From: Blepharisma japonicum
Lineage: Eukaryota; Ciliophora; Heterotrichea; Heterotrichida; Blepharismidae
Reading direction: 5' to 3'
Length of the DNA: 64,000 nucleotides
NCBI GenBank assembly: GCA_949751835.1
Contig: CATKHK010000053.1
Span: 124,001 to 188,000 of the forward strand
Part shown: piece after piece, positions 45,575-57,500 of the stretch
Layout: the number at the start of each line of letters is the position of its first letter
Position numbering within the stretch: the first letter of the stretch is position 1
Translations under genes and position numbers: made by a program
The notes under the pieces: model-generated
What the model was told of the DNA's origin: nothing
The model's input: only the letters and a program-made list of their open reading frames with translations
The model's database searches: none

Positions 45575-47194
45575 ATGGACAGAAGAGCAGCCCAAGATCG
45601 AAGCAAAAGTGTAGATAAAGCTTCAGAAATTTTAAACAGAAATCAAGAAGGTGTTTTAAAAGACAAAAGCAATAACAAAGCTTTATTTGAAATGCCATCT
45701 GATTTTAACATAGACAAACATCTGAACAGTCGATTATTTAAACGCTTTCTAGAAGAAGAATCAAGACTTCAAAAATCGAAACAAAAAGTTGCGGTACAAA
45801 AAGAAACAAAGCAAACTCAAATCAAAAAGGAAGTCCAGCCGCCTCAGCCACCTCCACAGCTGAAAAACGAAAGTCCGTTAAGAGAACGTAAAATCCCTCA
45901 ATTTTCCCAGCCATCTCCAGATTCCCCTCAATCTTCTCAATATCAATCAGTGGACTCAGGCGAAATAAAAGGCTACTCCCAGCACATTCCAGCCTATATC
46001 CCACAAGTGGACATTTCGCGTCAAAATTCCTTTGCCCACTACCCCCAATTTCAATTCCCATCTCAACAATTTATGCCTCCCCCTCCTCCAGCCTATTTCC
46101 CTTCAATGTACCCTCAGATGTTTCCTCAGATGCAATATTCTGAAATGATTCTTCGTCAGCAAACTGAAGCTCTCCAATCCCAGCTTCAATTCCTGCACCA
46201 AAATGACATTAAATCCAAAGAAGAGTTTGAAAGAGAAAAAAAAGAGCTTCAAGATATTATTTCAATAAAAGACAATGAAATCATAAAACTAAAAAAAGCA
46301 CTAGAAAATGCGAAATATGATATTATGGATCTTGAAGACCAAGTCAGAAATGGAAGCAACTATAATGGAGAAGACTTGAGTAATTTACAAAAAAGATGTG
46401 CTTATTTAGAAGAACAATTGCAAAAAGGAAATAAAAATAGTGATGGATTTAAAGAAAGGTATGAACAAACCGAAATGGAGCTGAAAAATGCAAATGAAAG
46501 CATTGAAGAACTAGAAAGGCAGCTAAATAAAGCAAGAGAAAAAATTGAAGAACTGGAAAATAGAGCAAATAATAATAAAAATGCAAGCAATGTAGAAAAA
46601 GATTTAGCGAGAGCAGAAGATAGGATTGAAATGCTTGAAGCTGAGTTAGATTCATCTAAAAAGAAATTAAATCAGCAAATAAAGCAGTTAACCTTAGAAA
46701 ATGACCAGCTTAAACTGCAAATTAATCAACTTAAAAAAGCGCCTTCTAGAGAAGATATTGAGGAAAATCCTAGATATTATGAGAGAGAAGAGGAAGAGCG
46801 ACCAATTCGAGCTGAAGAGCCCCGAAGAAACCAAAATCAGAGCCGAGAATCTCACTCTCCTCTTATAAGAAATATGTCTAGGACTAATAACTCAGCATGT
46901 GTTGAAAATGCATTGAACTGGGAAACCCCACCTCGACAATTCATCAAAAAAGAGCCCAAAAAGCCAGACGTCTCCCCAATGCCTGGCCCAAAGAATGATA
47001 ATATTGACGTTATGGCCAACATGGAAAGCAAGCTAAACATGCTTCTTGTAGATAAGCAGCGCCTTGAAAACGAGTACAATCGAATTGCAAACAACGCTCA
47101 AAACAAGCGCCGAAAGGACGAACTTGAGCTGGAAATCGACATTTTGAATACAAATATCGGGAATTTGAAAAACAAACTAAGAAGCTTCAGGTAA
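45575..47194 (+). CDS. Coiled-coil protein with Pro-rich N-terminal half
   Basis: 539 residues, no introns. Residues 1-110 are charged and polar. Residues ~85-185 are Pro/Gln/Ser-rich (QPPQPPPQLKNESPLRERK, FPSQQFMPPPPPAYFPSMYP) and could bind SH3/WW/EVH1-like domains or profilin. A long heptad coiled coil runs from ~195 to 390 (EREKKELQDIISIKDNEIIK, EELERQLNKAREKIEELENR), followed by a disordered linker and a second short coil at the end (LELEIDILNTNIGNLKNKLR). No family is recognised; a cytoskeletal or basal-body scaffold is plausible. The next gene starts 38 bp downstream on the same strand. Confidence 0.78.
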   Translation: MDRRAAQDRSKSVDKASEILNRNQEGVLKDKSNNKALFEMPSDFNIDKHLNSRLFKRFLEEESRLQKSKQKVAVQKETKQTQIKKEVQPPQPPPQLKNESPLRERKIPQFSQPSPDSPQSSQYQSVDSGEIKGYSQHIPAYIPQVDISRQNSFAHYPQFQFPSQQFMPPPPPAYFPSMYPQMFPQMQYSEMILRQQTEALQSQLQFLHQNDIKSKEEFEREKKELQDIISIKDNEIIKLKKALENAKYDIMDLEDQVRNGSNYNGEDLSNLQKRCAYLEEQLQKGNKNSDGFKERYEQTEMELKNANESIEELERQLNKAREKIEELENRANNNKNASNVEKDLARAEDRIEMLEAELDSSKKKLNQQIKQLTLENDQLKLQINQLKKAPSREDIEENPRYYEREEEERPIRAEEPRRNQNQSRESHSPLIRNMSRTNNSACVENALNWETPPRQFIKKEPKKPDVSPMPGPKNDNIDVMANMESKLNMLLVDKQRLENEYNRIANNAQNKRRKDELELEIDILNTNIGNLKNKLRSFR

Positions 47195-47232
47195 TTTTGT
47201 GACATTAATTTTGTCTTTATTATAAAAATAAA

Positions 47233-47819
47233 ATGGTAGTGAGAACTGCAACTCGTCAAACACAAAAGAGCATTACAAAGGCCCAGCCACTCATAGTGGA
47301 TAATGTATGGGAACGTATGAAGCGCATGTACATTTCTCAATATCAAAGATCAGATTCAAACCCACAGAAGGTAATTTTCGAATAGTCTAGATCCTTGACA
47401 GATTGTATCTCGGATCTGTAGGAGCAGCGTATACACTAGCTACGCTAAAGAGGCTGAAGATTACGCATATTCTGACACTTTGCGATTGTTTACCACCGAA
47501 ATTCCCAGGAGAATTTGAATATAAAGTCGTGAATGTTATAGATGATCCTAAGGAAAATTTAAGCAGCCATTTTAAAGAGTGCTTTGAATTTATTAAGGAA
47601 GCAATTGCAAGTGGAGGAACTGTGCTTGTGCATTGCTTTGCTGGGGTGTCGAGATCGTCGACGGTGGTAATTGGGTATCTAATGACACATAGCAAGATGA
47701 GCATGAAGGATGCAATGGCATTTGTGAAATCAAAAAGACCCTGGATACAGCCAAATTATGGATTTCTGCAGCAACTGAGGAAGTATGAAGTGCAATTGAA
47801 GAATAATTTAAATAATTAA
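47233..47819 (+). CDS. Dual-specificity protein phosphatase
   Basis: 188 residues from two exons, 47233-47370 and 47391-47819. The second exon holds the whole catalytic domain: ILDRLYLGSVGAAY, the general-acid region VNVIDDPKENL, and the signature VLVHCFAGVSRSSTVVIGYL (HCxxGxSRSxT), then RPWIQPNYGFLQQL. The first exon adds a basic 46-residue N-terminus (MVVRTATRQTQKSITK). The intron that keeps the frame is 20 nt (GTAATTTTCGAATAGTCTAG). A 15-nt version ending at the inner TAG would break the frame. DUSPs of this small type dephosphorylate Tyr/Thr of MAP kinases or other proteins. The active site is intact. Confidence 0.88.
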
Positions 47820-48069
47820 AATGTTATATACTAATCTGAAAACTTTTAAGATAATTCAGAAATAAGTTGGTTTTATATTTTTCAAAATTAGTAGTCATTT
47901 ATTAATTATCTATTTCAAATCATTTTCTTATTAGGTCACCATGCAATTTCTACATTATTATGATAATATCTGGTTCTAACAAATTTTTTTAACCAATTTC
48001 TTTCTTGATAGCATGCTAATTTTTTGAAATAAAGATATAAAAAACTTTTAATTACTTACAACAGCAACG
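47820..48069. other. Spacer between the phosphatase and the downstream small ORF
   Basis: 250 bp of AT-rich sequence without a supportable feature. Confidence 0.4.
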
Positions 48070-48270
48070 ATGGAGCACTATATTGTCCTTCTTTTACTTG
48101 CAGCATGGGCACTCAAGCATTTTCTCAAGACCTTGGTCTTAATCTTAGTTAGCAGATGGCTATCAAACATAAATAATCAGCAGACTAATTTATCGTGTAA
48201 GGATATTTTAGAAACTCGAATTAAATGGTTTCTCCTTTTAAAATTGCAACTTTTATTAATTTATTTTTAA
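48070..48270 (+). CDS. Possible small hydrophobic protein
   Basis: A 66-codon frame beginning ATG GAG CAC encodes MEHYIVLLLLAAWALKHFLK, one strong membrane segment, ending at TAA 48 bp before the USP gene. It also contains a GT..AG stretch of 15 nt (GTAAGGATATTTTAG) that could be an intron; splicing it would end the protein after 42 residues. No relative is recognised. It may be a true micropeptide or a chance frame. Confidence 0.3.
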   Translation: MEHYIVLLLLAAWALKHFLKTLVLILVSRWLSNINNQQTNLSCKDILETRIKWFLLLKLQLLLIYF

Positions 48271-48318
48271 GAATTTTAAATTGATTTATATCATAATTAA
48301 TAATATAGATACTAAAGC

Positions 48319-50112
48319 ATGACCCAAATATCTCGGCCTAATACATTTGAGAAAAAATTTAAACTGAATTCTCACAATATTACCACAGAAGGTAGAGCAG
48401 GACTTGTGAATCTGGGAAATACCTGTTATTTGAACTCAACAATTCAATGTTTAAGTCATATTCCTTCAATTAGGCACTATTTCCAATATATTTTTAAAGA
48501 GCTGACTAATGCAAGAAATCCAGATTCAAAGTAATAAATAATTAGTGTATTGATCCCTTTTCAAGAGCTCATTCAAGACCTATGAAATAATGCTGATACT
48601 GTGATACCTGAAAATTTTGTAAGAAATGCCTACACACTAAGCAAGGATTATCATCAAGATCTTCAACAAGACGCTCAAGAATTTCTAAGGAATCTATTAA
48701 GTAGCTTGGATGCTGGAATAAAATCTATTATTCCTGGCTCCTCTACAATTGTTGCTGATACTTTTCAAGGAAAATTGGAAACGAAAATCACTTGCAATAT
48801 ATGTAAAGTCGAAACAACTAAAACTGACGATTTTCTTGATATCTTACTACCTTTGCCAAAAAGTAAAGAGCTCCCAGGTCTGCATAAAAAATCAAAGTTA
48901 ATGATGAATTCTACAGATCAGAAAAAATACCATAAAAATTCCAAAAAAATCTGACTTAAATTCAAAGAGTAACTCTTATTTAGATTTTGTAAAAAAGGAT
49001 CATCAATTATTGTGTCTTTATATGATTGCCTTATTGCAAATTTTAAATCCCAAGAAATTAATGACGTAAATAATTTATATTATTGTGAAACCTGCAAAAG
49101 TAAATGCCCTATTGAAATGTCATATAAAATCTCAGAATTTCCCAATGTGATGGCTTTCAGTGTAAAAAGGTTTAAATATTTGCATGGGAGTTCAAAAATT
49201 GGGATCCATGTACAACTACCATTGATGATAAATATGAGAACTTTTGGAAAAAATGATGAAAATGCTGAATATTCATTGATTGGGATAATCCAACATAAAG
49301 GGAGTACAGGAAGAGGGCACTATAAAGCTTTTTGTAAAAATGAAGAAGATGAGAAATGATATATTTTCAATGACAAAAAAGTCACTGAATGTACAATAGA
49401 GCGTGTTTTAGAAGCGCAAGCATATATTGCGTTTTATCGGAAGAATTATGATGACAGAGTAAATTTAGAAAAATGTGAAGAAAATGAAAAGGTTTATATA
49501 CCTTTGGAATGGGTAAATAAATTTCAAACTATGGCTATCCCAGGAAAAATTGATTTTCAATCAATTGCATGTAAGCATGGAAACATTTCTCCTCTTTTAA
49601 AAGAATCTTCATTATTTCCTATCAGCAGGGCTCAGTTTGAGACGCTACAAAGCCAGTTTGGACTAGAAGGATCTCCATTTACTTCGTCTGAAATCTGCCA
49701 GTTTTGCACTAAAGAAATAGAAGATTTTAAAATCAGAATAACCACTGAGATAAGGCTTGCTAAAAATGTAAAAGAAGACAACAATTATGACGGTCCTTGG
49801 TATCTTGTATCAAGTTCATGAATTGATAAATGAATTAACTTCATCAATTGAACTCCCAAATGTAATTCTTTAACTCCTGAGCTACCAGGATCCATCGACA
49901 ACTCAAGTCTCTTTGAAAATGGAGAAATCAAAAAAAATCTTAAGTACAAAAAGCATTATTCGGCTTTAAACGAAAATCTGTGAAGAGAATTTAGTAAAAT
50001 TTATGGCTCAAAACAGATTATTTTTAAAACACAAAAGAATATTTATTCAAAAGATGCTTATGAAATTCCTGAATTTACAATAGAATCAGAAATTAGTATG
50101 AATAATAATTAA
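48319..50112 (+). CDS. Ubiquitin-specific protease with C-terminal DUSP domain (USP48-like)
   Basis: 587 residues from three exons split by 15-nt introns at 48531-48545 and 48969-48983. The peptidase domain begins AGLVNLGNTCYLNSTIQCL, with the catalytic Cys in the usual Cys box. It continues with QQDAQEFLRNLL, a C-x2-C pair (CNIC ... CETC) of the zinc-binding fingers, and the His box GSTGRGHYKAFCK ... WYIFND. After it, WVNKFQTMA ... GPWYLVSSSWIDKW matches a DUSP domain. A peptidase first and DUSP second is the USP48 order rather than the USP4/11/15 order. Six or more Trp codons are TGA. It removes ubiquitin from substrates. Its stop overlaps the stop of the convergent gene by 4 bases. Confidence 0.88.
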
Positions 50113-50600
50113 AAATTACTTTTTCTACGTGAAGTAGTTTTAAATAAAGTTGGAGCTCTAGATTTTCCTGGAGCTGTCTTTGGAGGTCGAGCAGCCGTAG
50201 GTGTTTCTTGATCCATAGTTGGAGAAGTATTATAAAGAATCATAGAGCTCGACAGCCCTTTGGGATATGATGATGTTGGCCTTTTACTAGAATAAATCCC
50301 TTTTATCACATTAGAAAAAGCTCCTTCCATACTTTTTTCTTCTTGCACTTGAGAAACTCTATGTTCTAAAGCTTCCAATTTTCGATCCATTAAAGAAATT
50401 CTAAAATCACTCTCCTCAACTTTGCTGGATTGGTCAGTTTTGACTATTCGATCAGATAAAGTTGCATAATGCTTATTTAAATCAGCCACTTCTGATTTCA
50501 ATTTCTTTGTCATTTCTGCTCTTTTTATCTCAGAGAGGTCTTCACAAATTTTTTTAACCTCTTCTCTAAGATTTTCAAGCGAATCTTGAAAAGTCGCCAT
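50109..50600 (-). CDS. Small coiled-coil protein
   Basis: 163 residues, no introns. The N-terminal two thirds is heptad coiled coil (SLENLREEVKKICEDLSEIK, LNKHYATLSDRIVKTDQSSK, LMDRKLEALEHRVSQVQEEK). The C-terminal third is basic and Ser/Pro/Thr-rich (RPPKTAPGKSRAPTLFKTTS). No named family. Its promoter and ATG (50600) lie 16 bp from the end of the next minus-strand gene, so transcripts must be very tightly spaced. Its TAA overlaps the USP stop. Confidence 0.72.
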   Translation of the reverse strand: MATFQDSLENLREEVKKICEDLSEIKRAEMTKKLKSEVADLNKHYATLSDRIVKTDQSSKVEESDFRISLMDRKLEALEHRVSQVQEEKSMEGAFSNVIKGIYSSKRPTSSYPKGLSSSMILYNTSPTMDQETPTAARPPKTAPGKSRAPTLFKTTSRRKSNF

Positions 50601-50615
50601 TTGTGATGAGCATTT

Positions 50616-51467
50616 CTATATATTTTTTACAGTTTTTGTATTTTGAGAATGAACTGAAATGATTCGTTTAAGATCCTGGAATAAAACCCTTAGATCATCT
50701 TTTAAGGCAAATTCTTTTATATCAGAAATTTCTTCATTATTAACTTTAGATTTTTGGAGACTAATGACCCTGCATAAGCTTTACTTTTTCTCAAGTATAT
50801 CAATGGAATCTTGATGTCTGCGAATTGCAGTTGCTGTGCTATCTAATTCTCCTTTAAATATAATCGCATTATTTGAGTTTGGGATTTTCTTTCATTTCTC
50901 CAGAGCTTTTCTTAAAGGTATCTTTTCAATAATTTTAAGTCTATTTTGAATAATCTTCCTTGCCTTTACATGATTTTTTGCATTTCTTTTTAATTCCTGA
51001 AAAATTAGTCCAAGTTTTTTCTTATTAGTAAGCTGAATCAAATTTCTGCGAGCATAATTTAATGATTGATATGCTAAATCATTAGATTTTTTGCATTTTA
51101 AGCTCATAGCTTTAATTGCAGTGTCAACTTTTGTTATCAAATCATTGGCTAACTGCTCATATTTTTGAGAATTTTTTGATAATTCTTCTAGCTTTGTAAG
51201 GATTTTGTTAGTTAGTCCAGATACAATTCCATGAACAGAATATATATCAACATACATCATTGGATTTTGAACTGAGGGTGGGGTTTCAGCAAATGCTGAA
51301 ATCGTTTGTTGAAGTGTTGGACGAGTTTTTAACTCTTCTTCAAATTCTTTTGAAAAATGTTTTTGTTGATTTTGTGTTTCTATTAATTGAGAAGTTATTG
51401 CCAAAAGAATTCCTCTTAGATTATCATTAGTCAGATTTTCAGGAGTTGGAATAATAATGTTGGCCAT
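50616..51467 (-). CDS. Helical coiled-coil protein
   Basis: 278 residues from two exons (50785-51467 and 50616-50769) split by a 15-nt intron (GTAAAGCTTATGCAG), with a TGA Trp between them in ALEKWKKIPNS. The ATG at 51467 (MANIIIPTPENLTNDNLRGI) is preferred to a GTG eight codons upstream. The protein is almost all helical and Lys-rich (LTNKILTKLEELSKNSQKYE, RRNLIQLTNKKKLGLIFQEL) and ends DLKRIISVHSQNTKTVKNI-TAG. No family is recognised. It resembles its neighbour at 50109 in composition. It is divergent from the large membrane-protein gene, with only 63 bp between starts. Confidence 0.72.
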
Positions 51468-51530
51468 TTTAGATGTTTTCTTAATTTTCACAACAACTTA
51501 AATTTTAACTCATTTTGGTGATAATTCAAT

Positions 51531-54500
51531 ATGAAAAATTCCGCGGCCTTTTTCCTCCTCCTGCTCCAAAATGTATTAAGTTTTTCAAGTGTCACAGTAA
51601 ATCCTAGTTCTGCAAATATCTATGAACAAACTACTTATCTAGCAACTCTCACTTTGACCCAATCACTCCCAAATGTTCCAGCCGGGTTCAAGGCGGTAAT
51701 GATCCTGCCAGCTCAATTTAAAGTTGTGGATCCTATAAATTCGCTCCCAAGCACATGCACCTTAAAAGATTTTTTAATTGTCTCTCCTGATATCGTTCTA
51801 ACTTCTGCATACAGCTCGACAAACCCTCAAAATGGGCAATGCGGAGTTTCTGCATCTAATACTTATACCTTAATCACCCCCAGTCAAATGACAGCTGGCT
51901 TGAAATTTCTAATTGGAAACATTCAAAACCCAATAGCCTCCTTAAATGCTGCTAATATGGGCCCAATCCAGTTTTATGGCTACAACCCAGGAAGCACATC
52001 TCCTGACTATCAAATTCAATATAGCTTTACAAGTGGGACTTTTAACCCAGGAACACTTACAAGCTCATCATTTTCACAGACAAATACTCAAGTGGGATCT
52101 TGGAATTCCTACACGTTTGGATTTACTCTTCAGCATAATGTGCCTCAGGATGGAAAAATCCAATTTGTGTTTTCAAGTGATTTTGGGTTGAGCACCGCTG
52201 CAAATACTCCAGTTACTGGACAAATAGGCAATGGTGCAAGTGAAAGTTTAACGCCAACTATCAGTAGCAATACGCTTTTTGCTACTGGATTATTTAGCTC
52301 TGATTTAACTGTAACAGCAGGGATTACTTCAATTACTATTACAATTGGATGGGTAAGAAACATAAGATATATAGGAACTTCTTCTATAGCGATTTCTACA
52401 ACAACTTCAAATAACGAAAAAATAGACTCAATGAGCATATCCCAAGGATCTAGTTCACCTTGCCCTATTAGCTATTTATTGCTTTATAACACAGTAACTA
52501 CTGTAAATCTTCAAAATTCTTTGTCAATTTTTTTCCAAACCAACATTTTTGATGCAAATTTAAACAATACTTTTATTATAAAATATACTTTTCCTTCAGC
52601 TTTTACTATTAATTCAGGTACAAACTGCTCAATTGTCTCAGGGCTTTCAGATACTTCAATTTCTTGCTCACAGAATTCTAATGTTTTAAGTACTACGGCA
52701 GTAACTCAAAGCACAACTAATATTGGGATTAATTTCAATTATCCTATTAACCCTCCAAATACTAAAACTACAGATTATTTTAAAATATCAACTTATACCT
52801 CTGGAGGAGCTCTAATATGCCAAAATACTGCGTTTAGTAATTTTACAGCAACACCAAATACCATAAATGTGGTAAAAAAGTCAAGAAATAGCGCATATGT
52901 TGGCGACCAAGGCCCTTATATTTTATCGTTTACAACCTCAACACAAATGCCTTCTTATTCTTGGGTAAAAATTGTTTTACCAATTGCAGAATTATGGGAA
53001 GATAGTGGAATTGTTTGTAATACAGTGATAAACGGAATCGCATCCACAGTAAATATTTGCACAAAAAATTCAAGTCCTGCTGATAGCAGCACTTATGAAT
53101 TAATGATGAATGAATGATGCTCATCAACTGATACAAGCTGCTCTTCATGCTGTAGTGCTGGAAAAACTCTCACAATTAGTATTGGAGGAGTAAAAAATCC
53201 ATATTATGTTAATCCTAATCTAGGTACGACAATAAAAATATATACATTAAACCCTGACAAAACAGGATTAATTGATGATGTTACATCAGGGCTCCAATTT
53301 ACACCTGTTTTGCAGGCACGAACTGTGAGTGATGCTATTATGAATAGAAGTGACGATACTGTTGGCGAATATACAGTTTATAATTTATCCTATACCCCTA
53401 CTATTGACTATATGAGCAATTCTATGATTGTTTTCACAATTCCAGCTAACTCAATATTTGCTGCAGATAACGGGAATTCGATACAGTGCACTAATATCGG
53501 GGTTTCTTATGGAAACAGCAACACTCCCACCTGCTCTAATTATACTCAAAACTCAAGTGGCTCAATTACGTCAATAACCTTTGAAAATATGTGTCCAAGT
53601 GGATGTACAAAAGGAGTGAAACTAGCGCTGCAGATTTCAAATATTCAAAATCCCAATACAATTGCTCCATTTGATTCATCATGAAAAGTTGCAGCCTATA
53701 CAAGTGTGTGGTATATAATTGAAAATGGAAGCATAAGTACAGCAAATTTGAACAGCATTCATACTAGCACTATATCAGGAATTACAGCAACTCGTACAAA
53801 TAATAACATTAAATCAAGCATTTCAATGGCTATCTCATTTAGCTATTCGACTTTTATAGCAAGCACAGGGTATATTGATATAACTTTTCCAGTTGATATG
53901 GTTGTTATTCAAACGACGTTTAGGGTTTATAGGATTTCTGATAATGTAGAGCTGAATATATTAAAGACAGTTGACTCGTCAACAAATAGTGTAGTGCATC
54001 TTACAATAACAAACTACTGCTCAGCAACGTGCAAAAAAGCAGGAAGTATTGGATTTGCAATGGCTGGAATCAAAAATATGGACTATGTAATCACAATAAC
54101 TGGTGGATTGTCAATTTATACATCTAATAATGGATATAATAGTGATATAGGCAATATTAGCGATGTCTCAACAATTTTAGCACCGTTTATTGCTGGAAGT
54201 TTGACAAATATTGATATTCATCCTTATAATCCAACAATATCTGCTTTAACTAGTTACAGAATCGTATTTACTTCGCAAAATAACATTCCGCTTGGTGCAA
54301 TGATATCAGTGGCATTTCCTAATGGAATCTCAGTCTCTTCCTCTTTCAGTTCCTGCTCATCTTATATCAATACAAATACTAATTTACAATGCACCGTATC
54401 CAGTAATACTGTCACATTAAATAATGGTTTTCAGTCTCAGCTTACAGGGCCAGTAATGATAGGATTCTGGATATCTAACATCACAAATGGCAACTTAGCA

Positions 54501-57500
54501 CAATCATATGGAGTTTTTACAATTTCTACGCTAGATTCAACAGGATTTGTAATAGATACTGACTCAACTATGTCTATATCATTTTTCTCGTCAATGAATG
54601 ACAACTTATGTTCTTCTGAATGCCAGCACTGTGCAGGCAGTTCAATAGCTTGCTATTCTTGTAGCGTTCCTTCATCTTCACCAATAGCTGAAGGGTACTC
54701 TTGTAATTCAGAATGCCAGAGTGATTATTTTTTATATTCAGACCTCACATGCTTAAGGTGCCATTTCACATGTGCTACGTGTCTCGGCCCACAATCTACT
54801 GACTGTACTTCATGTGCCTCAGGCTATTTGCAGTCAGATAATTCATGCGTGACTTCTTGCCCTTCAGGGACTCAAAAAATTAATGGAGTTTGTGTGAATA
54901 CTGGAAGCTGCCAAAACCCATGTGCAACCTGCAGTACAAGCTCTACATTCTGCTTATCCTGTGTGCCTTCTTATCCAGTTTTGTATAGAGAAAGAGGAAA
55001 TTGTATTGCTGAAGAAACTTCAACTGCTGACAACTGTCCTACAGGATATTATGAAGACAGTAATAAAATTTGCCAAAAATGTGATATTAACTGTTTAGAC
55101 TGCTTCTCCTCGTCTACTTATTGCAATAGCTGCCCTACTATTTATGGAGAAACCTATTTAAACAAACTAGACTATACTTGTATTTCAAAGTGCCCTGATC
55201 TTATTTCAGTCGTGGACTCAACCAACAAACTTTGCTTGCCTTGTGATGCATCATGCCAGACTTGCAATGGGATATCCTCGAATAGCTGTGTAAGCTGTCC
55301 AACTTCTGGGACTAAGTATTTTACTTCAGACAATCAGTGTGTTTCTGTATGTTCTTCTTCAACTCATCATTATTATAATATTACTTCTACCATTTATCAG
55401 TGTATTTCCAGCTGCCCTAATAATTACTATTTGGAATCGTCCACAAACTATTGCTTACCATGTATGAGCATCTGCTTGACTTGCAATGATGGTGTCACAT
55501 GCAAAACATGTGACTTATCAGGTTCAACACCTTTTATAACCGACACCAATCTGTGTGTGCAGAAATGCAGCTTGACTCAGTATTTATATGCTCTCAATGG
55601 CAAAAAGATATGCTATACCAATTCTTGTCCATCTGCTTCACTAATTTATTACGATTTAAGTAATAATAACCAGCCGACATGTATTGATTATTCAAGCTGC
55701 CCTAGCCAGCATTATTATATAACGAGTGATAATTCGAGCTGCTTAGCTTGTGATCAAACTTGCTTAACATGCAATGGTACTGCATCTAATAATTGTTTAA
55801 CGTGTGATTTATCAGGAAACAATCCATTTCTGACTGAAGATTCTAAATGTGTGACTTATTGCAGCTCCTCTCAATTCGTATATACTCTTGAAGGAAAGAA
55901 GTTGTGCTATAATAATTCTTGTCCATCTCCATCGCTAAAATATTATAATATAAGCAACAATAATCAGCCGACTTGTATTGCTTCTGCGAGCTGCCCTACT
56001 CAGCATTATTTTATAACAAGTGATAATTTAAGCTGTTTAGCTTGTGACAAAACTTGCCTTACATGCAGTGGGACAGCATCTAATAATTGTTTAATATGCG
56101 ACTTAGCTGGAAGTACTCCATTTTTGACAGAAGATGCAAGATGCATAAGCAATTGCAATTCTACCCAATTTTCATATACCCTCAGCGGTAAAAAATTGTG
56201 CTATGATCATTCCTGCCCATCTCCATCATTAAATTATTATGATCCAAACAATAATAACCAGCCCACCTGTATCTCAAATTCATCCTGCCCAAGTCAGCAT
56301 TATTATATAACAAAAGACAGCTCTAGCTGTTTGGCTTGCGACCAAACTTGCCTGACATGTAGCAGCACAGCATCTAATGGCTGTGTATCCTGCAATTCTA
56401 CTGGAAGCACTCCATTTTTAACTGAAGATTCAAAATGCGTTAATTATTGCAGCTCCAGTCAGTTCGTATATACTCTTGAAGGAATGAAACTTTGTTATGA
56501 AAATTCTTGTCCACCTCCATCCTTGAAATATTATGATACAGAAAACAACAATCAGCCAACATGCATCTCTAATTCAAGCTGCCCAAACCAGCACTACTAT
56601 ATAACAAGTGATAATTCCAGTTGTTTAGCTTGCGACCAATCCTGTTTAACATGCAATGGAACTACATCTAGTAATTGCATATCATGCAACTTAACAGGAA
56701 GCGCTCCTTTTTTGACAGCAGATTCTAAGTGCGTTTCTGTCTGCCCATCAAATTTGTTTACTTATACTTTTAAGAGCAAAAAGTTATGTGTATCTACTTG
56801 TGGTCCTTACTATTGAAACTATGATCAATCTTCGACCTCAAAAATATGCATTGATTCTTGCCCTGATAATTACTATCAAGATACCTCAAATTATTATTGC
56901 AAGCCTTGTAATATCAGCTGCAAAACATGCGCTAGAGATAATTACTGCACAAGCTGCCCTGATGGAACTTATTATTATCAGCAGCAATGCTACAGTAAAT
57001 GTCCAGATGGTTTAATAATTGAAGATGGGAACTGTGTAAAACCTTGTGGATCAGGATGCCAAACTTGTGATAGCAATAATCCAGCAGTTTGTATCACCTG
57101 CAAAGATTCTTTTCCTTATTTATATAAAAATGTTTGCTACACCAACTGTCCTGATGGCTTATATGGAAATTCAGCAACATGCAAGCAATGCGATAAAAGT
57201 TGTAAAACATGCTATGGGTCATCAACTTATAACTGTAAATCATGCTACTCTAATGAAAATTCAACTTCTTTTTTAAACCCAGATAACTCTTGTCAGGCTA
57301 GTTGTCCTGAAAACTACACAGCAAATTCAACTACCTTGCTATGTGATAAAAATCCTACAGATCCTACCAATATCTGTGATACAAGTTGCAAAACTTGCAG
57401 CGGTTCATCAATTTACAACTGCACATCTTGTTATTCTGATAGTAAATCAAATTACTATTTGAACCCAAACCATTCTTGCCAAATTACCTGCCCAGAAAAT

